A DNA stretch of 44,979 bases from Acidobacteriota bacterium (lineage in GTDB: Bacteria > Acidobacteriota > Blastocatellia > Pyrinomonadales > Pyrinomonadaceae). Below, piece by piece: positions 18,360 through 25,976 of the stretch. Location: positions 13,174 through 58,152 of the forward strand of contig JAIVJM010000050.1 of NCBI GenBank assembly GCA_020199995.1, given 5' to 3'. The notes below the pieces were generated by a model, which saw nothing but the letters and a program-made list of their open reading frames with translations, made no database searches and had not been told where the DNA came from. The position numbers and the translations under genes are program-made. Numbering within the stretch: the first letter of the stretch is position 1; each line of letters starts with the position of its first letter.

Positions 18360-19313
18360 TTGAAGAAGATAGAGCTTCCACCACGAGCCATCGAAACGCT
18401 CTTCGGCGTTCACGATCAAAACATCAAGTACCTCGAATCGCTGCTGGACGTGCGCCTCAACGCGCGCGGGCAGGATTTGACCGTGGACGGCGACCCGAAG
18501 GACGTAGCGACGGTCGAGCGCATCCTCGAAGACTTCGCCGCGCTCTTCTCGGAAGGGAAGAGCTTCACCGACCGCGAGCTGCGCGAAGCTTTCGCCCAGA
18601 TCGCCGAAGACCGCGCCTACTCTCTGCGCGACTACTTCACCAAGTCGCGCTTTAACCCGGCGGGCAAAAAACAGGTCGCGCCCAAGTCGGCCACGCAGCG
18701 GCGCTACATCGAGGCGATGCAGAATCAGGACGTGGTCTTCGGCATCGGAGTCGCCGGCACAGGCAAAACTTACCTCGCGGTGGCGATGGCCGTGCAGGCC
18801 CTCATGCAGAAGCAGGTGACCCGCATCGTGCTCGCCCGCCCCGCGGTCGAGGCGGGCGAGCGCCTCGGCTTCCTCCCCGGCGACTTGCAGGAGAAAGTTG
18901 ACCCCTACCTGCGCCCGCTCTACGACGCCCTTTTCGACCTCATCGACGCCGAGCGCGTGACCAAGTTTCTGGAGAAACGCATTATCGAAGTCGCGCCGCT
19001 GGCATTCATGCGGGGAAGAACCCTTGCAGATGCTTTCATCATCCTCGACGAGGCGCAGAACACGACGAGCGAGCAGATGAAGATGTTCCTCACGCGCATC
19101 GGCTACGGCTCGAAGGCGGTCATCACCGGCGACGTGACGCAGATAGATTTGCCGACGGGGAAGCGCAGCGGCCTGATCGAGGCCGAGCGTGTCCTCGCGG
19201 GCACCGAAGGCATCGAGTTCATCTACTTCACCGAGAAAGACGTCGTCCGCCACCGGCTCGTGCAGATGATCATTAAGGCCTACGAGAGCCATGCGAGCAA
19301 GAGCAACATTTGA
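18360..19313 (+). CDS. phoH: PhoH family ATPase
   Basis: Cytoplasmic P-loop ATPase with a C-terminal PhoH domain, associated with RNA metabolism through its constant neighbour ybeY. The 317-residue protein has Walker [17 protein letters not shown], then [30 protein letters not shown], Walker [13 protein letters not shown], and the motif [10 protein letters not shown], all diagnostic for PhoH. An N-terminal KH-like segment (residues 1-70) precedes the ATPase. The start is TTG at 18360, with a GGAG about 14 bases upstream; no nearer ATG in frame fits. It heads the phoH-ybeY-corC group. Confidence 0.95.
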   Translation: MKKIELPPRAIETLFGVHDQNIKYLESLLDVRLNARGQDLTVDGDPKDVATVERILEDFAALFSEGKSFTDRELREAFAQIAEDRAYSLRDYFTKSRFNPAGKKQVAPKSATQRRYIEAMQNQDVVFGIGVAGTGKTYLAVAMAVQALMQKQVTRIVLARPAVEAGERLGFLPGDLQEKVDPYLRPLYDALFDLIDAERVTKFLEKRIIEVAPLAFMRGRTLADAFIILDEAQNTTSEQMKMFLTRIGYGSKAVITGDVTQIDLPTGKRSGLIEAERVLAGTEGIEFIYFTEKDVVRHRLVQMIIKAYESHASKSNI

Positions 19314-19353
19314 GATTGATGAGACCGCAACCCCCGACCGTGTGGTGAGGACA

Positions 19354-19425
19354 GAGGATGGCAAAAGTAAGAACCCATCTTCCGCTCTCCCTTTTGCCTT
19401 TTACCTTTTTACTTTTGTCTTCCTC
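19354..19425. repeat. Imperfect hairpin between phoH and ybeY
   Basis: GAGGATGGCAAAAGTAAG (19354-19371) is largely complementary to TTTACTTTTGTCTTCCTC (about 19408-19425). The interior contains CCTTTTGCCTTTTACC, the complement of purine words found after argB (8985-9012). It belongs to the same architectural class as the other junction hairpins and ends 26 bases before the ybeY start. Confidence 0.65.
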
Positions 19426-19450
19426 AAGGTCGGACTTGCAGCCGTCGAGT

Positions 19451-19876
19451 ATGATTGAAGTCGTCAACCGCCAGCGCAGTGTGCAGCTCGATTGCGAACA
19501 TTGGCGGGCGTTCGTGGCGAAGGCATTGAAGGCCGTGCCCGCCCGAGGGGCGGGGGTGACAATCGCTTTCGTCTCGGACCGTGTGATGAGCGGGCTGAAC
19601 CGGCGTTGGCGCGGGAAGCGCGGGACGACGGACGTGCTCTCGTTCCCGTCCGAGCAGGCCGAGTTTGAAAAGACGGAAGGCCCGAGTCTGGGCGACGTGG
19701 TGGTTTCGGTCGAGCGGGCCGCGCGGCAGGCGAATGAGCACGGGCTGGAATTTGCAGAAGAGGTCTCGCAGCTCATTTTGCACGGCCTGCTGCATCTGTG
19801 CGGCTACGACCACGAGACCGACGGTGGCGAAATGAACGCCCTCGAACTCCGCCTGCGCCGCCGTCTTGGAATATAA
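19451..19876 (+). CDS. ybeY: Endoribonuclease YbeY
   Basis: Single-strand-specific zinc endoribonuclease in 16S rRNA 3'-end maturation and ribosome quality control. The 141-residue form starting MIEVVNRQRSV matches the family start; an upstream in-frame ATG (19358) would add repeat-encoded hydrophobic sequence and is unlikely. The zinc motif HGLLHLCGYDH is complete (three His ligands), and TTDVLSFPSE with GDVVVSVERA are the usual preceding motifs. It lies between phoH and corC as in many bacteria, separated from each by a hairpin element. Confidence 0.94.
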   Translation: MIEVVNRQRSVQLDCEHWRAFVAKALKAVPARGAGVTIAFVSDRVMSGLNRRWRGKRGTTDVLSFPSEQAEFEKTEGPSLGDVVVSVERAARQANEHGLEFAEEVSQLILHGLLHLCGYDHETDGGEMNALELRLRRRLGI

Positions 19877-19878
19877 TT

Positions 19879-19947
19879 CGTGAATCGTGAATCGTGAATC
19901 GTGAATAGATAAAACCAGCCTTTCTATTGACGATTTACCATTTACGG
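19879..19947. repeat. Long intergenic hairpin, CGTGAAT tandem words
   Basis: The left arm (19879-19909) holds four exact or near-exact copies of CGTGAAT in tandem. The right arm (19923-19947) reads TCTATTGACGATTTACCATT, then TACGG, imperfectly complementary to it. It begins three bases after the ybeY stop and ends seven bases before the corC ATG. There is no T-tract. Confidence 0.8.
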
Positions 19948-19953
19948 CATTTT

Positions 19954-21264
19954 ATGGAACTCCAGTTAGAAATCGGGATCGCGTGTGTGCTGCTCATCGC
20001 TTTGGGCTTTCTGGCGACCATTGACATGGCGTTCGGGCAGCTCAGCGATGTGGGCCTCAGGCGTCTGATTACCGAGAGGGAGGAGGGGCACGCCCAGACC
20101 TCGGCTTTCCTCAGCGAGGTGCTGGAGAACCGCCCGCGCTTCCGCTTTACGCTGACAGCGGTGATACAGATTCTGCTCGTCGCCGTCTCCGTGCTCGTGA
20201 CCTCGATTTCTTACCAGCTCTTCGGCGACGAGCGGCGCTTCCTTCTCATCGCCTTCTTCCTCGGTCTGGCCGCGACGATCATCGCGCGGCAGTTCGTCCC
20301 GCGGCTCCTCGCGCTGCGGAACCCGGAGGGCACGCTCTTCGCGCTGCTCCCGCTCTACCGGCCCTTCTACAAACTGCTCTCGCTGGTGGCCGTCCCCCGG
20401 CACAGCTCCTTCGACCGACCGCGGCGCGGCGGCGAGCACCTCACCGAGACCGGCGCCGAGGCCGTGGAAGACGAGGACGATTCGGGCGGCGACCTTCAGG
20501 CGTTGATTGACGTGGGCGAAGAAGAGGGCATCCTCGAAGAAGACGAGGGCGAGCTCATCCAGTCCATCATCGAGTTCGGCGAGACGCGCGCGGCCGAGGT
20601 GATGACGCCGCGTATGGACATCGTCGCGCTCCCCTTGACGGCCAACGTGCGCGAGGCGCGCGACCTCATCATCGAGTCGAAGTATTCGCGGCTGCCCGTC
20701 TACCGCGAGCAGATAGACAACGTCGAGGGGCTCATCTACGTGCGCGACCTGCTCGCCTACTGGGCCGAGGGCAAGGAGGACGCAGGCATCGAGCCGCTCC
20801 TCAGGCCCGCCTACTTCGTGCCCGAGACGAAGTCGGTTGACGACCTGCTGGAAGAGATGCGGAAGGCGCACGTTCAACTGGCGCTGGTCATAGACGAGTA
20901 CGGGGGGCTGGCGGGGCTCGTGACGGTCGAAGACATCCTCGAAGAGATCGTCGGCGAGATGGAGGACGAGGACATCGAGTCGGACGAGATCGTCGAGTTC
21001 GTCGAGTCTGACGGCGGCTACTACGACGTGCTCGGCTCGACCGAAGTGGGGAAGGTCGAGCGCCTCTTCGACCTTGAAATCGAGGACGACGACTTCACGA
21101 CCATCGCCGGGCTGGTCATCAACGAGTCGGGTCGCGTCCCCGTGCCCGGCGAGCGGCTCACTTTTCGCGGCCTCGATGTCGAGGTGCTCGAAGCGGACGA
21201 GCGACGCATCGGTCGCCTGCGCCTGCGCCGCACGTCGGAGAACGGCGACCGGCAGGAAGCTTAA
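19954..21264 (+). CDS. corC: CorC/HlyC-type CBS-pair membrane protein (DUF21)
   Basis: Integral membrane protein of the CNNM/CorC family, proposed to act in divalent cation (Mg, Co) export. The 436 residues comprise an N-terminal DUF21 region with membrane helices (IGIACVLLIALGFLATIDMA; LTAVIQILLVAVSVLVTSI; LLIAFFLGLAATIIA), a cytoplasmic CBS pair (VMTPRMDIVALP; YSRLPVYREQIDNVEGLIYV; LALVIDEYGGLAGLVTVEDI) and a C-terminal CorC_HlyC domain ending in VEVLEADERRIGRLRLRR. I place the start at ATG 19954 (MELQLEIG) rather than the in-frame start at 19927, which lies inside the hairpin arm. The context phoH-ybeY-corC is standard. Confidence 0.92.
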   Translation: MELQLEIGIACVLLIALGFLATIDMAFGQLSDVGLRRLITEREEGHAQTSAFLSEVLENRPRFRFTLTAVIQILLVAVSVLVTSISYQLFGDERRFLLIAFFLGLAATIIARQFVPRLLALRNPEGTLFALLPLYRPFYKLLSLVAVPRHSSFDRPRRGGEHLTETGAEAVEDEDDSGGDLQALIDVGEEEGILEEDEGELIQSIIEFGETRAAEVMTPRMDIVALPLTANVREARDLIIESKYSRLPVYREQIDNVEGLIYVRDLLAYWAEGKEDAGIEPLLRPAYFVPETKSVDDLLEEMRKAHVQLALVIDEYGGLAGLVTVEDILEEIVGEMEDEDIESDEIVEFVESDGGYYDVLGSTEVGKVERLFDLEIEDDDFTTIAGLVINESGRVPVPGERLTFRGLDVEVLEADERRIGRLRLRRTSENGDRQEA

Positions 21265-21309
21265 ATTTTCACTCGGGGGGATCATCAACGCGCGGGGCGA
21301 AGGGAGAAC

Positions 21310-22311
21310 ATGGCGAAGAAGCAGAGCAAATTACTTCAGGGGCGGCGCATTGACCCGCGCCCGATAACGCCCGCCACGGGGTTGGCCGAACTCATAGACG
21401 AAACCTTTCTGGCCTATAACGCCGCGCGCCTGCGCGAAGCGTGCCAACTCTTCGCGCAGAAGATGCTTGAGCCCGACGTGACGGTCGGCCTCTCGCTGAC
21501 GGGCGCGTTGACGCCCGCGGGCCTCGGCATCTCGGCGCTCATTCCGCTGATGCGCGCGGGCTTCATCGACTGGGTCGTCACGACGGGCGCGAACCTCTAC
21601 CACGACACACACTTCGGCATCGGCCTCTCGCTCCATCAGGGGAGCGCCGCCGTCTCCGATGTCGTCTTGCGCGAGGAGGAGGTTGTCCGCATCTACGACA
21701 TCTTCTTCGACTACTCGGTGCTGCTCGACACGGACGCCTTCTTCCGCCGCATCATCGAGGGCGAGGAGTTTCAGCGACCGATGTCGACCGCCGAGTTCCA
21801 TAACCTCTGCGGCAAATACGTGCGCGAGCGCGAGCGCAAGCTCGGGCTTGAGAACAAGTCAATGCTCGCCGCCGCCCACGAGTTCGGCGTGCCGCTCTAC
21901 ACTTCGAGCCCCGGCGACTCGTCCATCGGGATGAACGTCGCGGCGAAGGCGCTGCAAGGGAACAAACTCGCCTTCGACCCCTCGCTCGATGTCAACGAGA
22001 CGGCGGCCATCGTGCTTGCGGCCAAGCGCGGCGCGATTCACGGGTGCGGAGACCGCGGCAAAAAGCACGGCGGCAAATCCGCCGTCTTCATCCTCGGCGG
22101 CGGGAGCCCGAAAAACTTCATGCTCCAGACCGAGCCGCAGATTCAGGAGGTGCTCGGCATTGACGAGCGCGGGCACGACTACTTCCTGCAGGTCACGGAC
22201 GCTCGGCCCGATACCGGCGGGCTCTCCGGCGCGACGCCGGGCGAGGCCGTCTCGTGGGGCAAGGTCGATCCCGACCGCCTGCCCGACGATGACAAATCGA
22301 AGAGAAGGTAA
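21310..22311 (+). CDS. Deoxyhypusine synthase family protein
   Basis: NAD-dependent enzyme family that transfers an aminobutyl group from spermidine to a lysine or amine. The 333-residue protein has the family core: [41 protein letters not shown], and the active-site region [14 protein letters not shown] with the catalytic Lys at 318. Bacteria lack eIF5A, so bacterial members are thought to act on small molecules (for example homospermidine-like or agmatine-related products) rather than a protein; the substrate here is not known. The N-terminus starts [11 protein letters not shown] with AGGGAGAAC upstream. The stop codon abuts the left arm of a hairpin element (22312). No polyamine genes are adjacent. 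Confidence 0.88.
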   Translation: MAKKQSKLLQGRRIDPRPITPATGLAELIDETFLAYNAARLREACQLFAQKMLEPDVTVGLSLTGALTPAGLGISALIPLMRAGFIDWVVTTGANLYHDTHFGIGLSLHQGSAAVSDVVLREEEVVRIYDIFFDYSVLLDTDAFFRRIIEGEEFQRPMSTAEFHNLCGKYVRERERKLGLENKSMLAAAHEFGVPLYTSSPGDSSIGMNVAAKALQGNKLAFDPSLDVNETAAIVLAAKRGAIHGCGDRGKKHGGKSAVFILGGGSPKNFMLQTEPQIQEVLGIDERGHDYFLQVTDARPDTGGLSGATPGEAVSWGKVDPDRLPDDDKSKRR

Positions 22312-22378
22312 AAGCCGTAATCGTCAATCGTCAATCGTGAATAGTAAGAACGATCTTTCTATTTACGATTCACGGCTT
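22312..22378. repeat. Long intergenic hairpin, ATCGTCA/ATCGTGA words
   Basis: The left side (22312-22345) begins AAGCCGTAATCGTCAATCGT and repeats the word ATCGTCA/ATCGTGA. The right side (22355-22378) is TTTCTATTTACGATTCACGG, then CTT, complementary to the word and to AAGCCG. The right arm is shorter by about two word units, suggesting loss or gain of tandem copies. It starts at the base after the upstream stop codon and ends two bases before the GAAGGAGA ribosome binding site of the next gene. Confidence 0.8.
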
Positions 22379-22391
22379 CCGAAGGAGATTG

Positions 22392-22871
22392 ATGGCGAAA
22401 CAGGTGATTAGGGACGATCAGCCGCGCGTCTATTTCGACTGCAACAAGTGCCCGGCCTACTGCTGCTCGGTCTACGACCGCGTGCAGGTGACGAAGCGCG
22501 ATATCACGCGGCTGGCGAAACACTTCGGCATCTCGTTCGAGACGGCCCGGCGTCGTTACACGAAGGACTACAAGGGCGAGCGCGTGCTGAAGCGCGTCGA
22601 GGACAAAATTTTCGAGGAGACCTGCATGTTCCTCGATCAGGAGACGCGCGGCTGCACCATCTATCACGGGCGGCCCGGCGTGTGCCGCGAGTACCCGGCG
22701 CGCACGCGCTGCGCCTACTACGACCTGCTCAGGTTCGAGCGCATCCAGCAGGGCGACGAGACCGCCATCCCACTCGTACAGATCACCTACCACGAAGTGA
22801 AGAAGGCGGAAGTCAAAACCGACCAGTGGAGAGAGAAAGTCTGGGAGTGGGAACCGGAAAAGAAACGATGA
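22392..22871 (+). CDS. YkgJ-family Cys-cluster protein (putative zinc/iron chelator)
   Basis: The 159-residue soluble protein has the cluster FDCNKCPAYCCSVYD (Cys-x2-Cys-x3-CysCys) at its N-terminus, then CMFLDQETRGCTIYHGRPGV (Cys-x9-Cys, truncated here) and CREYPARTRC. This is the YkgJ/UPF0153 cysteine pattern thought to bind zinc or an iron-sulfur cluster. Function is unknown. The start ATG 22392 has a perfect GAAGGAGA at 22381-22388. It lies upstream of a small Lsm-like protein gene and downstream of a hairpin element. Confidence 0.88.
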   Translation: MAKQVIRDDQPRVYFDCNKCPAYCCSVYDRVQVTKRDITRLAKHFGISFETARRRYTKDYKGERVLKRVEDKIFEETCMFLDQETRGCTIYHGRPGVCREYPARTRCAYYDLLRFERIQQGDETAIPLVQITYHEVKKAEVKTDQWREKVWEWEPEKKR

Positions 22872-22881
22872 ACGATGAACG

Positions 22882-22933
22882 CAGAACGATGAACTGAAAA
22901 TAACTGCCTTAAGTCTTTCAATTCAGCGTTCTG
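22882..22933. repeat. Intergenic hairpin, GAACGATGAACG words
   Basis: CAGAACGATGAACTGAAA (22882-22899) pairs with TTTCAATTCAGCGTTCTG (22916-22933) with two mismatches around a 16-nt loop. The left side is preceded by more copies of the word GAACGAT (22864-22881), which begin inside the last codons of the YkgJ-like gene (stop 22869-22871). Confidence 0.75.
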
Positions 22934-22967
22934 ACTTCTGAGTTTCCTTAAATGAGGTGCAGAGAAC

Positions 22968-23186
22968 ATGCGAGAATTTTTATCGAAGATGGTAGGGAAG
23001 AAAATTAATATCTTCTGCGGCGGGCCGAACTTCAAGGGCAAGGTCGTCAAGGTTGACGAGGGCGTCGTGCACATGGTCAATGACGACGACCAGATGTTCT
23101 ACGTGGCGGTGGATCGCATCATCGTCGTCAGCGAAGAACACGAAGCCGAGCAGAAGGCGGGCTTCATCACGGGCTTCCGCAAGTAA
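22968..23186 (+). CDS. Small Lsm/Sm-like conserved protein
   Basis: The 72-residue protein (MREFLSKMVGKKINIFCGGP..., then FKGKVVKVDEGVVHMVNDDD and VAVDRIIVVSEE) has the strand pattern of an Sm-like barrel: GKKINI, GKVVKVDEGVVHM, YVAVDRIIVV. Small Sm-like proteins of this type, sometimes annotated as MM0924 family, occur in archaea and some bacteria; function is unknown, with RNA binding possible. The ATG at 22968 lies seven bases after GAGGTGC. A strong hairpin follows at 23234-23267. Confidence 0.75.
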   Translation: MREFLSKMVGKKINIFCGGPNFKGKVVKVDEGVVHMVNDDDQMFYVAVDRIIVVSEEHEAEQKAGFITGFRK

Positions 23187-23233
23187 GCGGGCCGGGGCGG
23201 CAACGCCCGCCGGGCGGCGTCTTTCAAAAGCGA

Positions 23234-23267
23234 AGGCCGGAGCCCCGTGCTGAAAGGGCTCCGGCCT
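23234..23267. terminator. Bidirectional hairpin between convergent genes
   Basis: AGGCCGGAGCCC (23234-23245) pairs perfectly with GGGCTCCGGCCT (23256-23267) around a 10-nt loop. On the minus strand it is followed by TTCGCTTTTG, so it may terminate the NlpC/P60 gene as well as the Sm-like gene. Confidence 0.7.
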
Positions 23268-23299
23268 GACCTGTCTCTGCTCTCAAGCAGGAGGTGTCT

Positions 23300-23956
23300 T
23301 TATCTTCCCGACGAGGCGAGGAGCGACTGCGAAGGCGAGAGCCGCACGCGGCGGAACCCGCTGATGCGCTTCGTCCAGTATTCGCCGAAGCTCGAGTAGA
23401 CGATGCCTTTGCTGCTCGACGCGTGATAGAAGCCGTTCGCGTCGGCGACGATGCCGACGTGGCGCAGGTTGTTGAAGAAGACGAGCGTGCCGAACTTGAA
23501 CCTCTCGTCGCCATCCACGGGCTCGAACTGCGACCAGAACGTGCGCGCCGAGCTGCGCTCGAAGGTAATGCCCGCCGTCTGAAAGACGCTCCACACAAAG
23601 CCTGAACAGTCGTAGCGGTTCGGCCCCTCCGAACCCATTCGGTAGGGAATCCCCAAACGATCTTCAATCGCCGCCAGCATCAGGCTCTCGGTCTGCCCGA
23701 GGCGCAGCGGCCCCCGCTGCAGCGTCGCGCTCGAGACTGCTTCCGACTCTTCCTCAGCGTCCTCAGCGGGCGAGACAACGACGAGGTCGTTTTCCAGTCG
23801 AGCATCGCCGTACAAGTCAGTTGTGGTCGTGGCTTGCGTCTCACCGGCGACCGAGCGCGGGCGCATGGAGATGGTCTGTGCGCCGGCAGTCGTCGCGAGC
23901 AGGGCCAAAACAAAGCACACCGCGAGCGCGTGGGGGAATCTTGTGATAAAGGACAT
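23300..23956 (-). CDS. Secreted NlpC/P60-type cell-wall hydrolase
   Basis: The 218-residue protein has a signal peptide (cleavage near TAGAQ, residue 26), an Asp/Glu-rich spacer of about 50 residues, and a C-terminal NlpC/P60 domain. The catalytic Cys is in RYDCSGFVWSVF (Cys117), the catalytic His in NNLRHVGIVAD (His166), and a polar third residue may be His178 in GFYHASSSKGIVYSSF. These enzymes cut peptidoglycan stem peptides (gamma-D-glutamyl-diaminopimelate bonds) in the periplasm. The domain ends RISGFRRV as in the family. It is convergent with the Sm-like gene and divergent from the unknown zinc-ribbon gene. Confidence 0.9.
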   Translation of the reverse strand: MSFITRFPHALAVCFVLALLATTAGAQTISMRPRSVAGETQATTTTDLYGDARLENDLVVVSPAEDAEEESEAVSSATLQRGPLRLGQTESLMLAAIEDRLGIPYRMGSEGPNRYDCSGFVWSVFQTAGITFERSSARTFWSQFEPVDGDERFKFGTLVFFNNLRHVGIVADANGFYHASSSKGIVYSSFGEYWTKRISGFRRVRLSPSQSLLASSGR

Positions 23957-24363
23957 CCGGGGAAGTCGTCTCCTCTGACTCTAAAACTTAAACTTGCTTT
24001 GTGTATTTCTTGGGGTCAGGTGGTGTGTTGCGTGTGGGCAACGTAAAATCATCTTACAGAACAGATACGGACACGACAAGCGGCAATGTGACCGTTCCGT
24101 GAGACGGCAGCGGCGTGCATCCTGAATGGACGGAAAGCACGCGTGCGAATCCGTCACCCTGAAAGAAGATGCTCAAGTTGGTACGCACTTGCGGGACTCC
24201 GGGGAGGAAGAAACACACAAAGATAAGAGGCCGTATCAAAACGGACGTGCGGAAAAAAGTCCGGCGGCGGCAGAGGACGGGCGGGATTAGCGTCGGTCTG
24301 TTTAGTTCGTGGAATTTTTTGCGTCCGGCGTGATAGCATGCGCGGCCAAAGAGGAGACCTTTG
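23957..24363. other. Divergent intergenic region without a recognised gene
   Basis: This 400-base gap separates the NlpC/P60 gene (minus) from the unknown 484-residue gene (plus). It is more AT-rich than its flanks. A minus-strand open frame overlaps it but has atypical composition, so I do not call it. A purine-rich AGAGGAGA at 24351-24358 is the ribosome binding site of the downstream gene. I found no convincing promoter pair, though the region must contain both divergent promoters. Confidence 0.5.
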
Positions 24364-25818
24364 ATGTTATTCATCGAAAGCAGGACGGCGGAGATGGACG
24401 TGGCGGGGTCGCTGCGCATCGCCGTGCTCGACGCGCTACAGGACAGGGGACTGTCGCCGCTCATCCGCGCCTCAAGGCTTCACTGTTTCGAGCAGGCCCT
24501 GACAGGCTCGGAGCGGGTCGGCGAGCTGGAGCGGCTTGTCTCAGACTGGTCTGACAAAGAGGGCGACGCGCCTTACGTCCGCGGCGACGTCTTTTGCTTC
24601 GACGATTTCGCGCACTTCCTCATTTTCGGCGAGGCGGGCGATGGCGTGGCCGGGATTCGCGCCGGGATCGTCTACGGCGCGGAGACCGACGAGCCCGCGC
24701 GCAAGCTCGAAGCCTTCTGCCGCAACGTCCGGGAGGCGGTCGAGTCTGCCGCCTCAAGCTCGGACGACGCGGGTCTGCGCGACGACAGAGCGCCCGCCCG
24801 TTTCGAGTGGCACGCGCGCGAAGGGGGCGGCGGAGGAGGGGTAGCACAATTCTCGTCGGCGGCGGGCGACGGGACTCAAGCGCCGCCGCCGGGCCCGCCA
24901 CGGGGGGCCGAAGCCGCCGAGCGTTTGAGGGTCGTCGAGCTTCTGGAGGAGATGGCGGCCCGAAATTTCCTGCAACGACTGAGCGACGCGCGCGCCGACG
25001 GGCGCGTGGCCGAGATGCCGGCCTCGGGCGGCGGGCACGAGCCGGTGCGGGAAGCGCTGATCGCGCGGCTCGCGGGGGCCGGGCTTGTCAGGCGCGAGGT
25101 GCAGGTCAGTTGCCGCAAGGACGGGCGCTCGCTCTTCCGCCTGCCTTCGCCCGAAGCGCTACAGATGGTGACGGCGAGCAACGCCGTGTGCAGCGAGTGC
25201 GGCGCGGCTGTGGCCGACGAACGTGCCGAGGAACTGCTGACGCCGACCGCGCTCGCCGCCTCGATGCTGAAGGACGGCGCGTGGCTGTTGAGCAGTCTCC
25301 GCACGGTGCTCGTCGAACTGGGCCTGCCCGAGCGTGGAATCGCCGCGCGCGCGTCGTCTGGCGAGGGCGCGGCGCAGATGCTCGCCGACGTCTGCGGCGA
25401 GCCGTTCCTCTTCGTGCTGCGCGATGGGGACTTCAACACCGCCGACGTGCGACGCGCGCTCGAAAGCGAGGCCGAGACGCACTCGGCGCATCTCGTCGTC
25501 GTGGCGACGGGGAAGATACAGGACGAAGCGCGTGCGCGTCTGCGCGAGCACGCGCGCCGTCGCTCGCGGACGGGCGGCGGGATGGAAGTAGTCTTCATCG
25601 AGGGCGTCGAGACGGCCCCCGCCGAACTCCGTCAGGCGCTGGAGCGCGTCTCGCAGGCGGCGCTCACGCGCGAGCTTTACGAGCTGGACGCGAGCGCCGG
25701 GTTCAACGTCGGCTACATGCTCGCCGAACGTTTTAGGCTGGTACACAGGACGGGTGCTCTGCAAGACCTCGCCGCCTCGGCGGCGGGCTCGCTGGCCGGA
25801 AGCCTGCGCGAGATTTAG
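24364..25818 (+). CDS. Unknown protein with central winged-helix-like region and zinc knuckle
   Basis: I do not recognise this 484-residue protein. The N-terminal part (1-140) is mixed alpha/beta and ends in an acidic linker. Residues about 150-190 are Gly/Pro/Ala-rich. Residues about 185-280 (ERLRVVELLEEMAARNFLQR ... CRKDGRSLFRLPSPEAL) look helical with a possible winged-helix wing. A single CSECG (near 278) is a half zinc ribbon. The C-terminal part has an alpha/beta pattern with FLFVLRDGDFNTADVRRAL and SAHLVVVATGKIQDEARARL, suggesting a Rossmann-like domain. Start ATG 24364 follows AGAGGAGA. It is a lone gene between divergent and co-directional secreted proteins. A regulatory role is possible but unproven. 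Confidence 0.75.
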   Translation: MLFIESRTAEMDVAGSLRIAVLDALQDRGLSPLIRASRLHCFEQALTGSERVGELERLVSDWSDKEGDAPYVRGDVFCFDDFAHFLIFGEAGDGVAGIRAGIVYGAETDEPARKLEAFCRNVREAVESAASSSDDAGLRDDRAPARFEWHAREGGGGGGVAQFSSAAGDGTQAPPPGPPRGAEAAERLRVVELLEEMAARNFLQRLSDARADGRVAEMPASGGGHEPVREALIARLAGAGLVRREVQVSCRKDGRSLFRLPSPEALQMVTASNAVCSECGAAVADERAEELLTPTALAASMLKDGAWLLSSLRTVLVELGLPERGIAARASSGEGAAQMLADVCGEPFLFVLRDGDFNTADVRRALESEAETHSAHLVVVATGKIQDEARARLREHARRRSRTGGGMEVVFIEGVETAPAELRQALERVSQAALTRELYELDASAGFNVGYMLAERFRLVHRTGALQDLAASAAGSLAGSLREI

Positions 25819-25976
25819 CTCGGCGTTGCCCGCGCGGCTGATTACCGTTCACTTCGGGCAATTTGATGAAGGGCCGGAGATTGCTGTTGACAACCTGCCG
25901 CTCAACGCGCGAATCTTAAAGTCGCCTTAGCCCGCCAAAGTGCGGGCGACACATCCTGTCAGTCCCAAAATTGAAA

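Noticed and set aside
19879-19947. CRISPR-like array at the CGTGAAT tandem repeats
   Set aside because: The words are contiguous without spacers and form a hairpin; no cas genes are present.
24054-24464. Minus-strand 136-codon open frame before the unknown zinc-ribbon gene
   Set aside because: Overlaps the start of the well-supported plus-strand gene, has irregular composition and no ribosome binding site.
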